This document shows, piece by piece, positions 1 through 5,661 of a stretch of DNA of 6,641 nt (positions are counted from its first letter, which is position 1; every line of letters starts with the position of its first letter). The stretch is taken from assembly GCA_029863735.1 (NCBI GenBank), contig JAOTUT010000088.1, positions 1 to 6,641 on the forward strand, in the 5' to 3' direction. The stretch is from Ignavibacteria bacterium (GTDB lineage Bacteria > Bacteroidota > Ignavibacteria > Ignavibacteriales > Ignavibacteriaceae). Below the pieces are notes generated by a model. The model made no database searches. It had not been told where the DNA came from and saw nothing but the letters and a program-made list of their open reading frames with translations. The position numbers were made by a program, and so were the translations under genes.

Positions 1-39
1 AATTGGTAAATAAAAAAATTAAAATCTGAGAGAAAAAAT

Positions 40-534
40 ATGAATAAAACAAAAATTGAAGTTGGAATTATTATGGGCAGCGATTCCGATTTTCCAATTA
101 TGGAAGATGCTGTGAAAGTTCTGAAAGAATTTGGAATTGGTTATGAGGTGAAAGTACTTTCTGCACATAGAACACCCAGCCAACATACCGAATATTCAAA
201 ATCTGCGGGTAGCAGAGGATTGAAAGTGATTATTGCAGCAGCAGGCGGGGCAGCGCATCTCCCGGGTGTAACGGCGGCACAAACAATTCTGCCTGTGATT
301 GGTGTTCCAATTAAAGGTAAATCACTTGAAGGAATCGATGCATTGCTTTCAATTGTTCAAATGCCACCAGGAATTCCAGTTGCAACTGTCGCAATAAACG
401 GAGCCAGGAATGCCGCCATACTGGCAGTATCTATTTTGGGTGTCGCCAATTCTGACATCCAGGAAAAACTAGTTCAATACAAGAAAAAGATGGAAAAAGA
501 ATCACTTGCAAAGAATAATAAAATTAAAATTTGA
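40..534 (+). CDS. purE: PurE, N5-carboxyaminoimidazole ribonucleotide mutase (class I)
   Basis: Cytoplasmic enzyme of de novo purine synthesis. Class I PurE moves the carboxyl group of N5-CAIR (made by PurK) to carbon, giving 4-carboxy-AIR. The 164-aa product has the usual bacterial PurE length and its landmarks in order: the phosphate/nucleotide-binding loop GSDSD at residues 13-17, SAHRTP at 41-46 with the catalytic-type His43, the glycine-rich [10 protein letters not shown] at 67-76, and [16 protein letters not shown] at 104-119. The SAHRTP and QMP-x-GIPV patterns fit the class I mutase rather than the AIR carboxylase type. The start at 40 is supported by an in-frame stop at 7-9 and a purine-rich stretch (gagagaaa, 28-35); the next Met (residue 12) lies inside the conserved strand and is too late. 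The C-terminus is Lys/Asn-rich and not conserved. No purK follows, so a partner would have to lie upstream or elsewhere. Family assignment is very secure. Confidence 0.97.
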   Translation: MNKTKIEVGIIMGSDSDFPIMEDAVKVLKEFGIGYEVKVLSAHRTPSQHTEYSKSAGSRGLKVIIAAAGGAAHLPGVTAAQTILPVIGVPIKGKSLEGIDALLSIVQMPPGIPVATVAINGARNAAILAVSILGVANSDIQEKLVQYKKKMEKESLAKNNKIKI

Positions 535-571
535 TTTGTCGTTTTTGGTAAGATTCTTGAAAGGTTAAAAC

Positions 572-608
572 TTTTTTTTCGTAAAGAATTTAATGTTTAG
601 TATATTTG
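572..608 (+). promoter_or_regulatory. Bacteroidota-type promoter upstream of the 727-aa cargo gene
   Basis: TATATTTG at 601-608 matches the Bacteroidota -7 consensus TAnnTTTG exactly and is followed by CA, a frequent continuation of such boxes. A T-rich tract ending TTTTC (572-580) sits about 20 bases upstream, where the -33 TTTG element is expected, but it is not a clean TTTG. Transcription would start near 613-616, leaving a leader of about 160 nt before the ATG at 774. The box match is seen directly; promoter function is inferred. Confidence 0.5.
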
Positions 609-760
609 CATAAATAGTTAATTTTTCTTAGTGTTGACTATATAATTTTTGTGGGCAATATATCTCTCTTGAATCACTTCAAATATTTTTTAGAATAGTT
701 TTTAACTTATGACTTTGTTCATAGTACAACAACTAATCAACATATCTTCAACTAATTTCC

Positions 761-767
761 GGAGGAT
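761..767 (+). promoter_or_regulatory. Strong Shine-Dalgarno sequence for the 727-aa cargo gene
   Basis: GGAGGAT lies eight bases (counted from the end of GGAGG) before the ATG at 774, an ideal spacing. It fixes the start codon, which is also the one that gives a complete signal peptide. Such a clear Shine-Dalgarno is notable in this lineage and is absent from purE and from the two genes at the right end. Confidence 0.85.
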
Positions 768-773
768 CGAATT

Positions 774-2957
774 ATGAGAACAACATTTCTTTTTCACACA
801 ATTTTTTGGTGCTTGTTGTTAGGGCTAACCTTTACAACATTCGCACAAGATCAGTCCAGTGGTAGGGATCTAAGTAGGGAGATACAACAGCCTGATGAAA
901 AGAAAGGTTTAAATACTGATCTTTTACAAACTGCTGCTTATGGAACTGATGCAGTCCTCAATAATACACTAACTGAGTTTGATCTTCCTGCTGGGACGAT
1001 TGTGGGTACAATCGGTGGTGGAAGTGCGGTTTTGGTACAGGGTGGCGATATTGGACCTGGAGGTCTGTATTATGGTACCCAAAATAATAATACGTTAGTA
1101 ACCATTGATCTTACGACAGGTGTTTTCGCTAATGTTGCCACAATCACTGGTGTTACCGCTGGGCAGACAATTACTGGAGTAGCTTACGATGAAACTAATA
1201 ATATTATGTATTTGGGATCCACCGATATTACTACATCACAAATTTTTACTTTGGATATAACTACCGGCGTAGCTTCTCTGGTTGGATCAGTTGGACAGCC
1301 AGGATTAATTGGTCTTGCTGTTAATTGTACTGGTCAAATCTATTCACTTGATTTAGTGCAAGATAATTTATGGAGTATTGATCCATCTACCGGTGTAGGT
1401 ACTGCAATTGGTCCATTAGGTATCGATATCAATTTCTGCCAGGATCCTGATTTTGACGCTGCAACCGGTCAATTATGGTTTGCAGCATATGCTGGAACTG
1501 GACAATTGGGAACTGTAGATTTGACTACAGGTGCATTTACACTAGTTGCAGCTTTACCTTCAGAATATTGCTCATTTGCTGTTCAAGAAACTTGCGGACC
1601 ACCTTGCCCGGTCGGTCAAGCAACTGATCCTACACCAGCAAACGGTGCCACAAATATTCCACTTAATGGTAATACTGCAATGTGGACTAATGGTGCTGGT
1701 GCAACTTCAATTGAAGTATTTTTCGACGGTGCAAGTGTCTATTCCGGTGCACCAATTACATCATTATCCTTAGCTGGTGTTGAACCTTTTAACTATTCCA
1801 CAACCTATACTTGGAGAGTAGATGGATCTGATGGTACTTGTACTACATTTGGTACAACCTGGACATTTACAACATTGGACGATCCGAATATAGTTAACCT
1901 TTTCTGTGATGATTTTGAAGCTGGAATAGGTGGCTGGACAATAACCAATAATGGCGGCACTTGTGATTGGATAGTATTTAATCCTCCATATCCGAACATA
2001 TATACTTTACCTGCAACTTCATCAGGTGGTGTACTCTCTGCAGATGCAGATGAATGTGGAAGCGGAACAACAGTATTATCTACAGCAACATTAACTAGTG
2101 CGATTGATGCAACACTTTATCAAACTGTGTGGTTGGAATTTGACAATGATTGGAATGCGATTGATGTTGATGATTTTTGTTACGTTGATGTGAGCACTGA
2201 TGGTGGAACCACGTGGCAGAATGTTCTTACATTTGATGGAACAGATGTTAGGAATACTCACGAAAATTGGGATATGACTTCATTGGTTGCACTCAGTAAT
2301 TTCAATATTAGATTTGTTTCAGTTCAGCCCGGATGGGATTGGTGGTGGGCTGTTGATAATATTTGTATTTATGGTTCAGATCCAATTCCAGTAGAATTAA
2401 CTTCATTCACAGCAAATGCCAGTGAAGGTTTAGTTGAATTAAGCTGGATTACAGCTACTGAAACCAACAACTCAGGATTTGAAGTTCAGAGAAGTGCTGG
2501 CGGCGAATTCGAGGCAATCGCATTCGTTGAAGGACACGGAACAACAACGGAAACGCAGGCTTATACTTTTGCTGACAGAAATGTGAATGTTGGTTCTTAC
2601 AGCTATAGACTAAAACAAGTTGACTTCGACGGAACATTTGAATATTCAAGTGTAATTGAAGCTGACGTTCCGGCTCCAGCAACATTTGCTTTAGATCAGA
2701 ACTATCCAAATCCGTTCAACCCAAGCACTCAGATTGCATTCAGATTAGCTGTTGATTCTAAAGTTAGCTTGAAGGTATTTGACATTCTTGGACAGGAAGT
2801 TATTACACTTGTGAACACTAATTTGGTTGCAGGTGCACACACTGTTAATTTTGATGCTTCAGCATTGAATTCTGGTGTTTATCTATACAGAATCGAAGCA
2901 ACGGGAATTGATGGAGCAAACTTCATGGATGTTAAGAAGATGATATTGACCAAATAA
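774..2957 (+). CDS. Secreted multidomain protein with propeller-like repeats, Fn3-like and jelly-roll domains and T9SS type A sorting domain
   Basis: An exported 727-aa protein of unknown specific function, probably delivered to the cell surface or medium by the type IX system. Residues 1-24 are a Sec signal peptide with probable cleavage at TFA-QD. Residues about 60-272 carry repeated D-x-x-TG strands (at 112, 161, 203, 228 and 249) like TIDLTTG and LDITTG, typical of a beta-propeller. Residues about 285-367 resemble an Fn3-type fold (ANGATNIP start, YTWRVDGSDG, WTFTT end). Residues 377-537 look like a choice-of-anchor J/MAM-type jelly roll (DDFEAGIGGWTI start, WAVDNICIYG end). Residues 539-630 form a PVELTSFTA module and about 636-727 the type A sorting domain with QNYPNPFNP at 642-650. 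No catalytic motif is visible, so binding or adhesion is the best inference. It has its own promoter candidate and terminator, so it is probably monocistronic. Domain names are by eye; the sorting domain is the surest call. Confidence 0.88.
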   Translation: MRTTFLFHTIFWCLLLGLTFTTFAQDQSSGRDLSREIQQPDEKKGLNTDLLQTAAYGTDAVLNNTLTEFDLPAGTIVGTIGGGSAVLVQGGDIGPGGLYYGTQNNNTLVTIDLTTGVFANVATITGVTAGQTITGVAYDETNNIMYLGSTDITTSQIFTLDITTGVASLVGSVGQPGLIGLAVNCTGQIYSLDLVQDNLWSIDPSTGVGTAIGPLGIDINFCQDPDFDAATGQLWFAAYAGTGQLGTVDLTTGAFTLVAALPSEYCSFAVQETCGPPCPVGQATDPTPANGATNIPLNGNTAMWTNGAGATSIEVFFDGASVYSGAPITSLSLAGVEPFNYSTTYTWRVDGSDGTCTTFGTTWTFTTLDDPNIVNLFCDDFEAGIGGWTITNNGGTCDWIVFNPPYPNIYTLPATSSGGVLSADADECGSGTTVLSTATLTSAIDATLYQTVWLEFDNDWNAIDVDDFCYVDVSTDGGTTWQNVLTFDGTDVRNTHENWDMTSLVALSNFNIRFVSVQPGWDWWWAVDNICIYGSDPIPVELTSFTANASEGLVELSWITATETNNSGFEVQRSAGGEFEAIAFVEGHGTTTETQAYTFADRNVNVGSYSYRLKQVDFDGTFEYSSVIEADVPAPATFALDQNYPNPFNPSTQIAFRLAVDSKVSLKVFDILGQEVITLVNTNLVAGAHTVNFDASALNSGVYLYRIEATGIDGANFMDVKKMILTK
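2391..2954 (+). repeat. C-terminal secretion module, copy 1 (shared with the downstream cargo gene)
   Basis: Encodes residues 540-727 of the first cargo protein. Nearly every landmark recurs in the second cargo gene (4438-5004): VELTSFTA, NNSGF, GTTTE, YRLKQ-x-DFDGTFEYSS, LDQNYPNPFNPST, SKVSLKVFD, LGQEV, NSGVY and the end VKKMIL-x-K. The two modules align almost without gaps (189 and 190 residues counted from the shared proline). The DNA differs at many synonymous positions, so this is an old protein-level duplication or shuffled module, not a recent DNA repeat. Confidence 0.85.
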
Positions 2958-2969
2958 TTTTGGTTAATA

Positions 2970-2989
2970 AACTCGGAACTTTCCGGGTT
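2970..2989 (+). other. Small inverted repeat after the first cargo gene
   Basis: AACTCGGAA at 2970-2978 pairs with TTCCGGGTT at 2981-2989, with one T-G wobble. A practical hairpin would be eight pairs with a four-base loop. It is not followed by a T run, so it is not a good intrinsic terminator alone. It lies 12 bases past the stop codon and just before the real terminator, and could protect the mRNA 3' end. Confidence 0.5.
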
Positions 2990-3008
2990 AAATCTTTCTC
3001 TAATTGAT

Positions 3009-3040
3009 AAGCCAGCTCTGAAATATGGGCTGGCTTTTTT
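3009..3040 (+). terminator. Intrinsic terminator of the first cargo gene
   Basis: AAGCCAGCTC at 3009-3018 pairs with GGGCTGGCTT at 3027-3036 (ten pairs, one T-G wobble) around an eight-base loop, and the stem runs straight into six T residues (3035-3040). This is a classic Rho-independent terminator and separates the two cargo genes into independent transcription units. The right arm GGCTGGCTTTTTT is almost repeated in the terminator of the second cargo gene. Confidence 0.9.
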
Positions 3041-3054
3041 ATAATATTGATTAT

Positions 3055-3082
3055 TTGGAATATCTTAAATAATATATATATT
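3055..3082 (+). promoter_or_regulatory. Possible promoter for the 620-aa cargo gene
   Basis: Because a terminator precedes it, the second cargo gene needs its own promoter within 3041-3144. No TAnnTTTG box is present. The best candidate is TTGGAA (3055-3060) and TATATT (3077-3082) separated by 16 bases, in a very AT-rich run. TTTG at 3054-3057 could alternatively serve as a -33 element. The match is weak and only suggestive. Confidence 0.25.
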
Positions 3083-3130
3083 AAGACAAGGTAATATGGT
3101 CTTTCTAACTAACATATTTATTCACTACAA

Positions 3131-3137
3131 AAGGAGG
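3131..3137 (+). promoter_or_regulatory. Strong Shine-Dalgarno sequence for the 620-aa cargo gene
   Basis: AAGGAGG sits seven bases before the ATG at 3145 and sets the start that yields a full signal peptide. Its 3' part lies in the perfect eight-base palindrome GAGGCCTC (3134-3141), which is too short and loopless to fold as a hairpin. Confidence 0.85.
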
Positions 3138-3144
3138 CCTCTTT

Positions 3145-5007
3145 ATGAAGCAATTCTTTAGTTTACTTTTCTTGTTCGTTTTTGTTTCTGGTTTTGCATT
3201 TGCTCAGGAAATTACAATGAGTATACAATCTGAGCACACACCAAATCAGATTGAGGGTGTTGCAGATGTTCTTTATGATCAGACTGTTGGCACAAACACC
3301 AATGCTTATTCTTCACAGGATTTCGGAGTGGCAAATGATATATATGATGCTCAGATTGCTGATGATTTTACAGCTACTGGCGACTGGACAATCACCGATG
3401 TTGTCGTAAATGGTTCATACAGTTTATCTGGCCCTGCAGATGGTTTCAATATCTTCTTCTATTCAGACGCTGCCGGAATACCAGGAACAGAGGTTTATTC
3501 TGAAATGAGTGCGCCATATGTGTTTGACGGTGTGAGCCTTTTTACAATAACCATGGTGACCCCAGCAGTATTACCTGCCGGTGACTATTGGGTTTCTGTT
3601 CAGTGTCGTATGGATTTCTCGCCTGGTGGACAGTGGTATTTTCAACAGGTAAATGGTGCATTTGGTAATGTAGCTCAATTTCAAAACCCACTTGATGGAT
3701 TTGGTTCTGGTTGCCTAACCTGGGCTTCTATTCAAACTTGTATTGCCGCAATTGGCACTGATCAGAGTTTTGCTCTCCTTGGTACAGCCGGCGGTGGCGG
3801 TTCTGGATTCCCCGAATTACTTTATTATATATTTGATGAAAACGCCGGAACAACAACAGCTAACTTTGCTAGTCCCGGTGCTGGCAACAATCCTGCAGAC
3901 CTAACAGGTACAACGACCTGGGCTACTCCCGGTCAATTTGGCTCAGCTATAATTGGTGATGCAGCAACAAATGGTGGAGTTGTAACTGGTTATAATTGGG
4001 ATCGTGGTGCAGGAGACTGGACAATCAGCATGTGGTTAGAAATACCTACAGATCCTTCTGGATCTGCTTTCTATCTTTTTGGTGACGGTGGATCTACATC
4101 CTTCCGTTGCTTCCACAATGGTATTGCCTTACCCGATAATTTAGTTTTACGAGGTGGAGGTCTAACAGATTGCATAGTTACAGGAATAGGTCCTGCACCA
4201 ACAGTGGTTACTTTCGTTTATAATTCTGCAGTACCCGAAATTGTTGCTTACAAAAATGGAGTTCTGTTTTCTAACTTCCCTCAAACTGCACTAAATATGC
4301 CTGTTGGAACTGGCTTCAAGGTTGGCGGATATGGCGGATCTGCGACTATGAAAGGTAAAATGGATGAGTTCCGTCTTTACGACAGAGCACTTGATGCTGC
4401 AGAAGTTGCAGATACCTGGAATATTTCCATTGTACCAGTTGAACTTACATCTTTCACTGCATCAGTAAGTGAAAACAATGTAAAACTTTTGTGGGAGACA
4501 GCATCTGAAATAAATAACAGCGGATTTAACGTCGAAAGAAAATCTGCTAACTCAGATTATTCGACGGTAGGCTTTGTGCCAGGTTTTGGGACTACAACTG
4601 AGCCAAAATCCTACGCATTTAGTGACAATAATTTACGCACTGGTGTTTATACCTACAGGTTGAAGCAAATTGATTTCGACGGAACATTTGAGTACTCCTC
4701 CGAGGCTCAGGTTGAAGTTGTTGCACCAGCGGAATTCAGTCTTGATCAAAATTATCCTAACCCATTTAATCCTAGCACGAAAATTACGTTCTCACTTGCA
4801 GTTAATTCAAAAGTGAGCCTAAAGGTATTTGATGTGCTCGGTCAGGAAGTAGCTTCTTTGGTCAACCAGGATCTAACTGCAGGAGTTCATAACTATGACT
4901 TTAATGCAATTGACTTTAACAGTGGTGTTTACTTCTACAGGATTGAAGCTAATGGAATTGATGGAACTAATTTTACTAACGTTAAGAAAATGATATTACT
5001 CAAGTAA
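3145..5007 (+). CDS. Secreted protein with N-terminal beta-sandwich, LamG-like domain and T9SS type A sorting domain
   Basis: An exported 620-aa protein of unknown specific role. Residues 1-20 are a Sec signal peptide ending AFA-QE. Residues about 40-215 form a domain starting LYDQTVGTNTN with ADDFTATGDWTI, GFNIFFYSD and AGDYWVSVQ; I recognise it as a beta-rich domain common in secreted proteins of this group but cannot name it with certainty. A Gly-rich linker (216-221) leads to a LamG/concanavalin-like domain at about 224-424, with LLYYIFDENAGT, DWTISMWLE and the hallmark end KMDEFRLYDRALDAAEV. A PVELTSFTA module starts at 431, and the type A sorting domain has QNYPNPFNP at 535-543 and ends VKKMILLK. 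LamG folds commonly bind glycans or proteins, so surface binding is inferred; no catalytic residues are evident. Flanked by terminators on both sides, it is probably its own transcription unit. Confidence 0.88.
   Translation: MKQFFSLLFLFVFVSGFAFAQEITMSIQSEHTPNQIEGVADVLYDQTVGTNTNAYSSQDFGVANDIYDAQIADDFTATGDWTITDVVVNGSYSLSGPADGFNIFFYSDAAGIPGTEVYSEMSAPYVFDGVSLFTITMVTPAVLPAGDYWVSVQCRMDFSPGGQWYFQQVNGAFGNVAQFQNPLDGFGSGCLTWASIQTCIAAIGTDQSFALLGTAGGGGSGFPELLYYIFDENAGTTTANFASPGAGNNPADLTGTTTWATPGQFGSAIIGDAATNGGVVTGYNWDRGAGDWTISMWLEIPTDPSGSAFYLFGDGGSTSFRCFHNGIALPDNLVLRGGGLTDCIVTGIGPAPTVVTFVYNSAVPEIVAYKNGVLFSNFPQTALNMPVGTGFKVGGYGGSATMKGKMDEFRLYDRALDAAEVADTWNISIVPVELTSFTASVSENNVKLLWETASEINNSGFNVERKSANSDYSTVGFVPGFGTTTEPKSYAFSDNNLRTGVYTYRLKQIDFDGTFEYSSEAQVEVVAPAEFSLDQNYPNPFNPSTKITFSLAVNSKVSLKVFDVLGQEVASLVNQDLTAGVHNYDFNAIDFNSGVYFYRIEANGIDGTNFTNVKKMILLK
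4438..5004 (+). repeat. C-terminal secretion module, copy 2
   Basis: Encodes residues 432-620 of the second cargo protein and matches the end of the upstream cargo protein along its full length, including YRLKQIDFDGTFEYSS, LDQNYPNPFNPST and VKKMIL. In known T9SS cargos the last ~80 residues are the signal recognised by the outer-membrane translocon and are often removed after export. The preceding ~95-residue PVELTSFTA part is also shared, so the exchanged unit is larger than the sorting domain. Confidence 0.85.
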
Positions 5008-5029
5008 ACTTTATTCCTCAATTTTTACT

Positions 5030-5064
5030 AAAGCCGGTTCTTAATTAAGAGCTGGCTTTTTTTT
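5030..5064 (+). terminator. Intrinsic terminator of the second cargo gene
   Basis: AAAGCCGGTTC at 5030-5040 pairs with GAGCTGGCTTT at 5049-5059 (eleven pairs, two of them G-T wobbles) around the loop TTAATTAA, followed by an eight-T run at 5057-5064. It is a strong Rho-independent terminator and isolates the cargo gene from the lipoprotein gene downstream. Confidence 0.9.
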
Positions 5065-5100
5065 GTACCTTATAAATTCAATGAAAAATTCATTCATTGC

Positions 5101-5127
5101 TTGTTCAAGTATTAAGTGATAATTTTG
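5101..5127 (+). promoter_or_regulatory. Bacteroidota-type promoter for the TPR lipoprotein-DUF58 pair
   Basis: TAATTTTG at 5120-5127 matches the TAnnTTTG -7 box exactly. TTG at 5101-5103 (16 bases upstream) or at 5097-5099 (20 bases) could be the -33 element. Transcription would begin near 5132, giving a leader of about 25 nt before the ATG at 5158. This position also argues against translation from the GTG at 5116, which would lie upstream of the transcript start. Confidence 0.6.
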
Positions 5128-5157
5128 CACAGTTTTTATCCACTATTTGGCAATAAA

Positions 5158-5661
5158 ATGAAATTAATAATTGCATTTTTAATCTTACTTTTATTTTTTG
5201 GCTGTTCATCTAAGAAATCAGACAAAGAGTTATTTGATGAAGCACAAATTGATCTGAAGGAACAAAGATTTCCGGAAGCTGTCGCAGCATTTGATGAACT
5301 AATTAACGATCATTCGGATAGTGAATTAGCTCCGGAAGCTCTATCTCAGCTTGCATCAATTTATCAGAATAAACAAATAAAAAATCTTTCCGACAAAGAA
5401 AATCTGGAAAAAGCAATTCAGCTTTTTAAAAAACTTCACGATGATTATCCCAAAAGTGAATATGCTCCTTCAGGATTGTTTATGGCTGGTTTTATATCTG
5501 CCAATGAACTACAAAATTATGAAGCAGCCACAGTTATTTATAAACAATTTTTAACTGAATACCCTGACAATGAATTAACAGCATCTGCGCAAGCCGAGTT
5601 AGATAATATGGGTCTCTCTCCGGAAGAAATCCTTTTAAAAAATATGGCTAAAGAGAAGTAA
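5158..5661 (+). CDS. TPR-repeat lipoprotein
   Basis: A 167-aa periplasm-facing lipoprotein. Residues 1-16 are a lipoprotein signal peptide: MK, a hydrophobic run and the lipobox FFGC with acylated Cys16. The mature part is helical with about three TPR units (roughly 22-51, 58-97 and 103-136), showing the repeated pattern A-x-x-x-F-x-x-L-x-x-x-(Y/H)P-x-S-E as in FKKLHDDYPKSEYAP and YKQFLTEYPDNELTA. This pattern resembles BamD/YbgF-type repeats, but the protein is much shorter than BamD, so a general scaffold or partner-binding role is all that can be said. I chose the ATG at 5158 over an in-frame GTG at 5116 because it puts the signal peptide at the N-terminus and lies downstream of the promoter box. 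No Shine-Dalgarno is visible. Its stop codon (5659-5661) overlaps the next start by one base, implying translational coupling. Confidence 0.88.
   Translation: MKLIIAFLILLLFFGCSSKKSDKELFDEAQIDLKEQRFPEAVAAFDELINDHSDSELAPEALSQLASIYQNKQIKNLSDKENLEKAIQLFKKLHDDYPKSEYAPSGLFMAGFISANELQNYEAATVIYKQFLTEYPDNELTASAQAELDNMGLSPEEILLKNMAKEK

Larger units (their letters stand above)
535..773. other. Intergenic region between purE and the first T9SS cargo gene
   Basis: This AT-rich gap of 239 bp has no credible small ORF. After the purE stop there is only a weak A/T-rich hairpin (aaagg...cttttttt, about 560-579) running into eight T residues; it might act as a poor terminator but the stem is too weak to call. 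The only promoter-like element is the -7 box at 601-608. The remaining ~160 bases up to the ATG at 774 would be an untranslated leader, with no strong hairpin or recognisable riboswitch by eye. Confidence 0.6.

Noticed and set aside
1..39. End of an upstream gene
   Set aside because: All three + frames meet stops in this short stretch, so an upstream gene may end here, but there is too little sequence to pick a frame or support a product.
560..579. Possible purE terminator (aaagg...cttttttt)
   Set aside because: The stem is about five pairs, nearly all A-T or G-T, too weak to call an intrinsic terminator despite the T run; mentioned only in the intergenic entry.
634..646. TTGAC followed by TATAAT upstream of the first cargo gene
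   Set aside because: The two elements are only two bases apart, so they cannot act together as a sigma-70 promoter.
1546..1773. Overlapping + strand open frame inside the first cargo gene
   Set aside because: It is an alternate frame of the confident 727-aa gene, with no start signal and a low-complexity Gln/His/Leu-rich product typical of shadow frames.
1805..1999. Minus-strand open frame inside the first cargo gene
   Set aside because: Antisense shadow of the jelly-roll and Fn3-like coding region; no ribosome site, no recognisable domain.
2455..2709. Minus-strand open frame across the PVELTSFTA module
   Set aside because: Antisense shadow of conserved coding sequence, with a compositionally odd product and no known motif.
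3134..3141. GAGGCCTC palindrome overlapping the ribosome site as a possible operator
   Set aside because: An eight-base palindrome arises easily by chance around a GGAGG site and there is no second copy or flanking symmetry to support an operator.
5116..5157. In-frame GTG that would extend the lipoprotein by 14 residues
   Set aside because: The extension would bury the lipoprotein signal peptide inside the protein and would start upstream of the likely transcription start set by the TAATTTTG box at 5120-5127.
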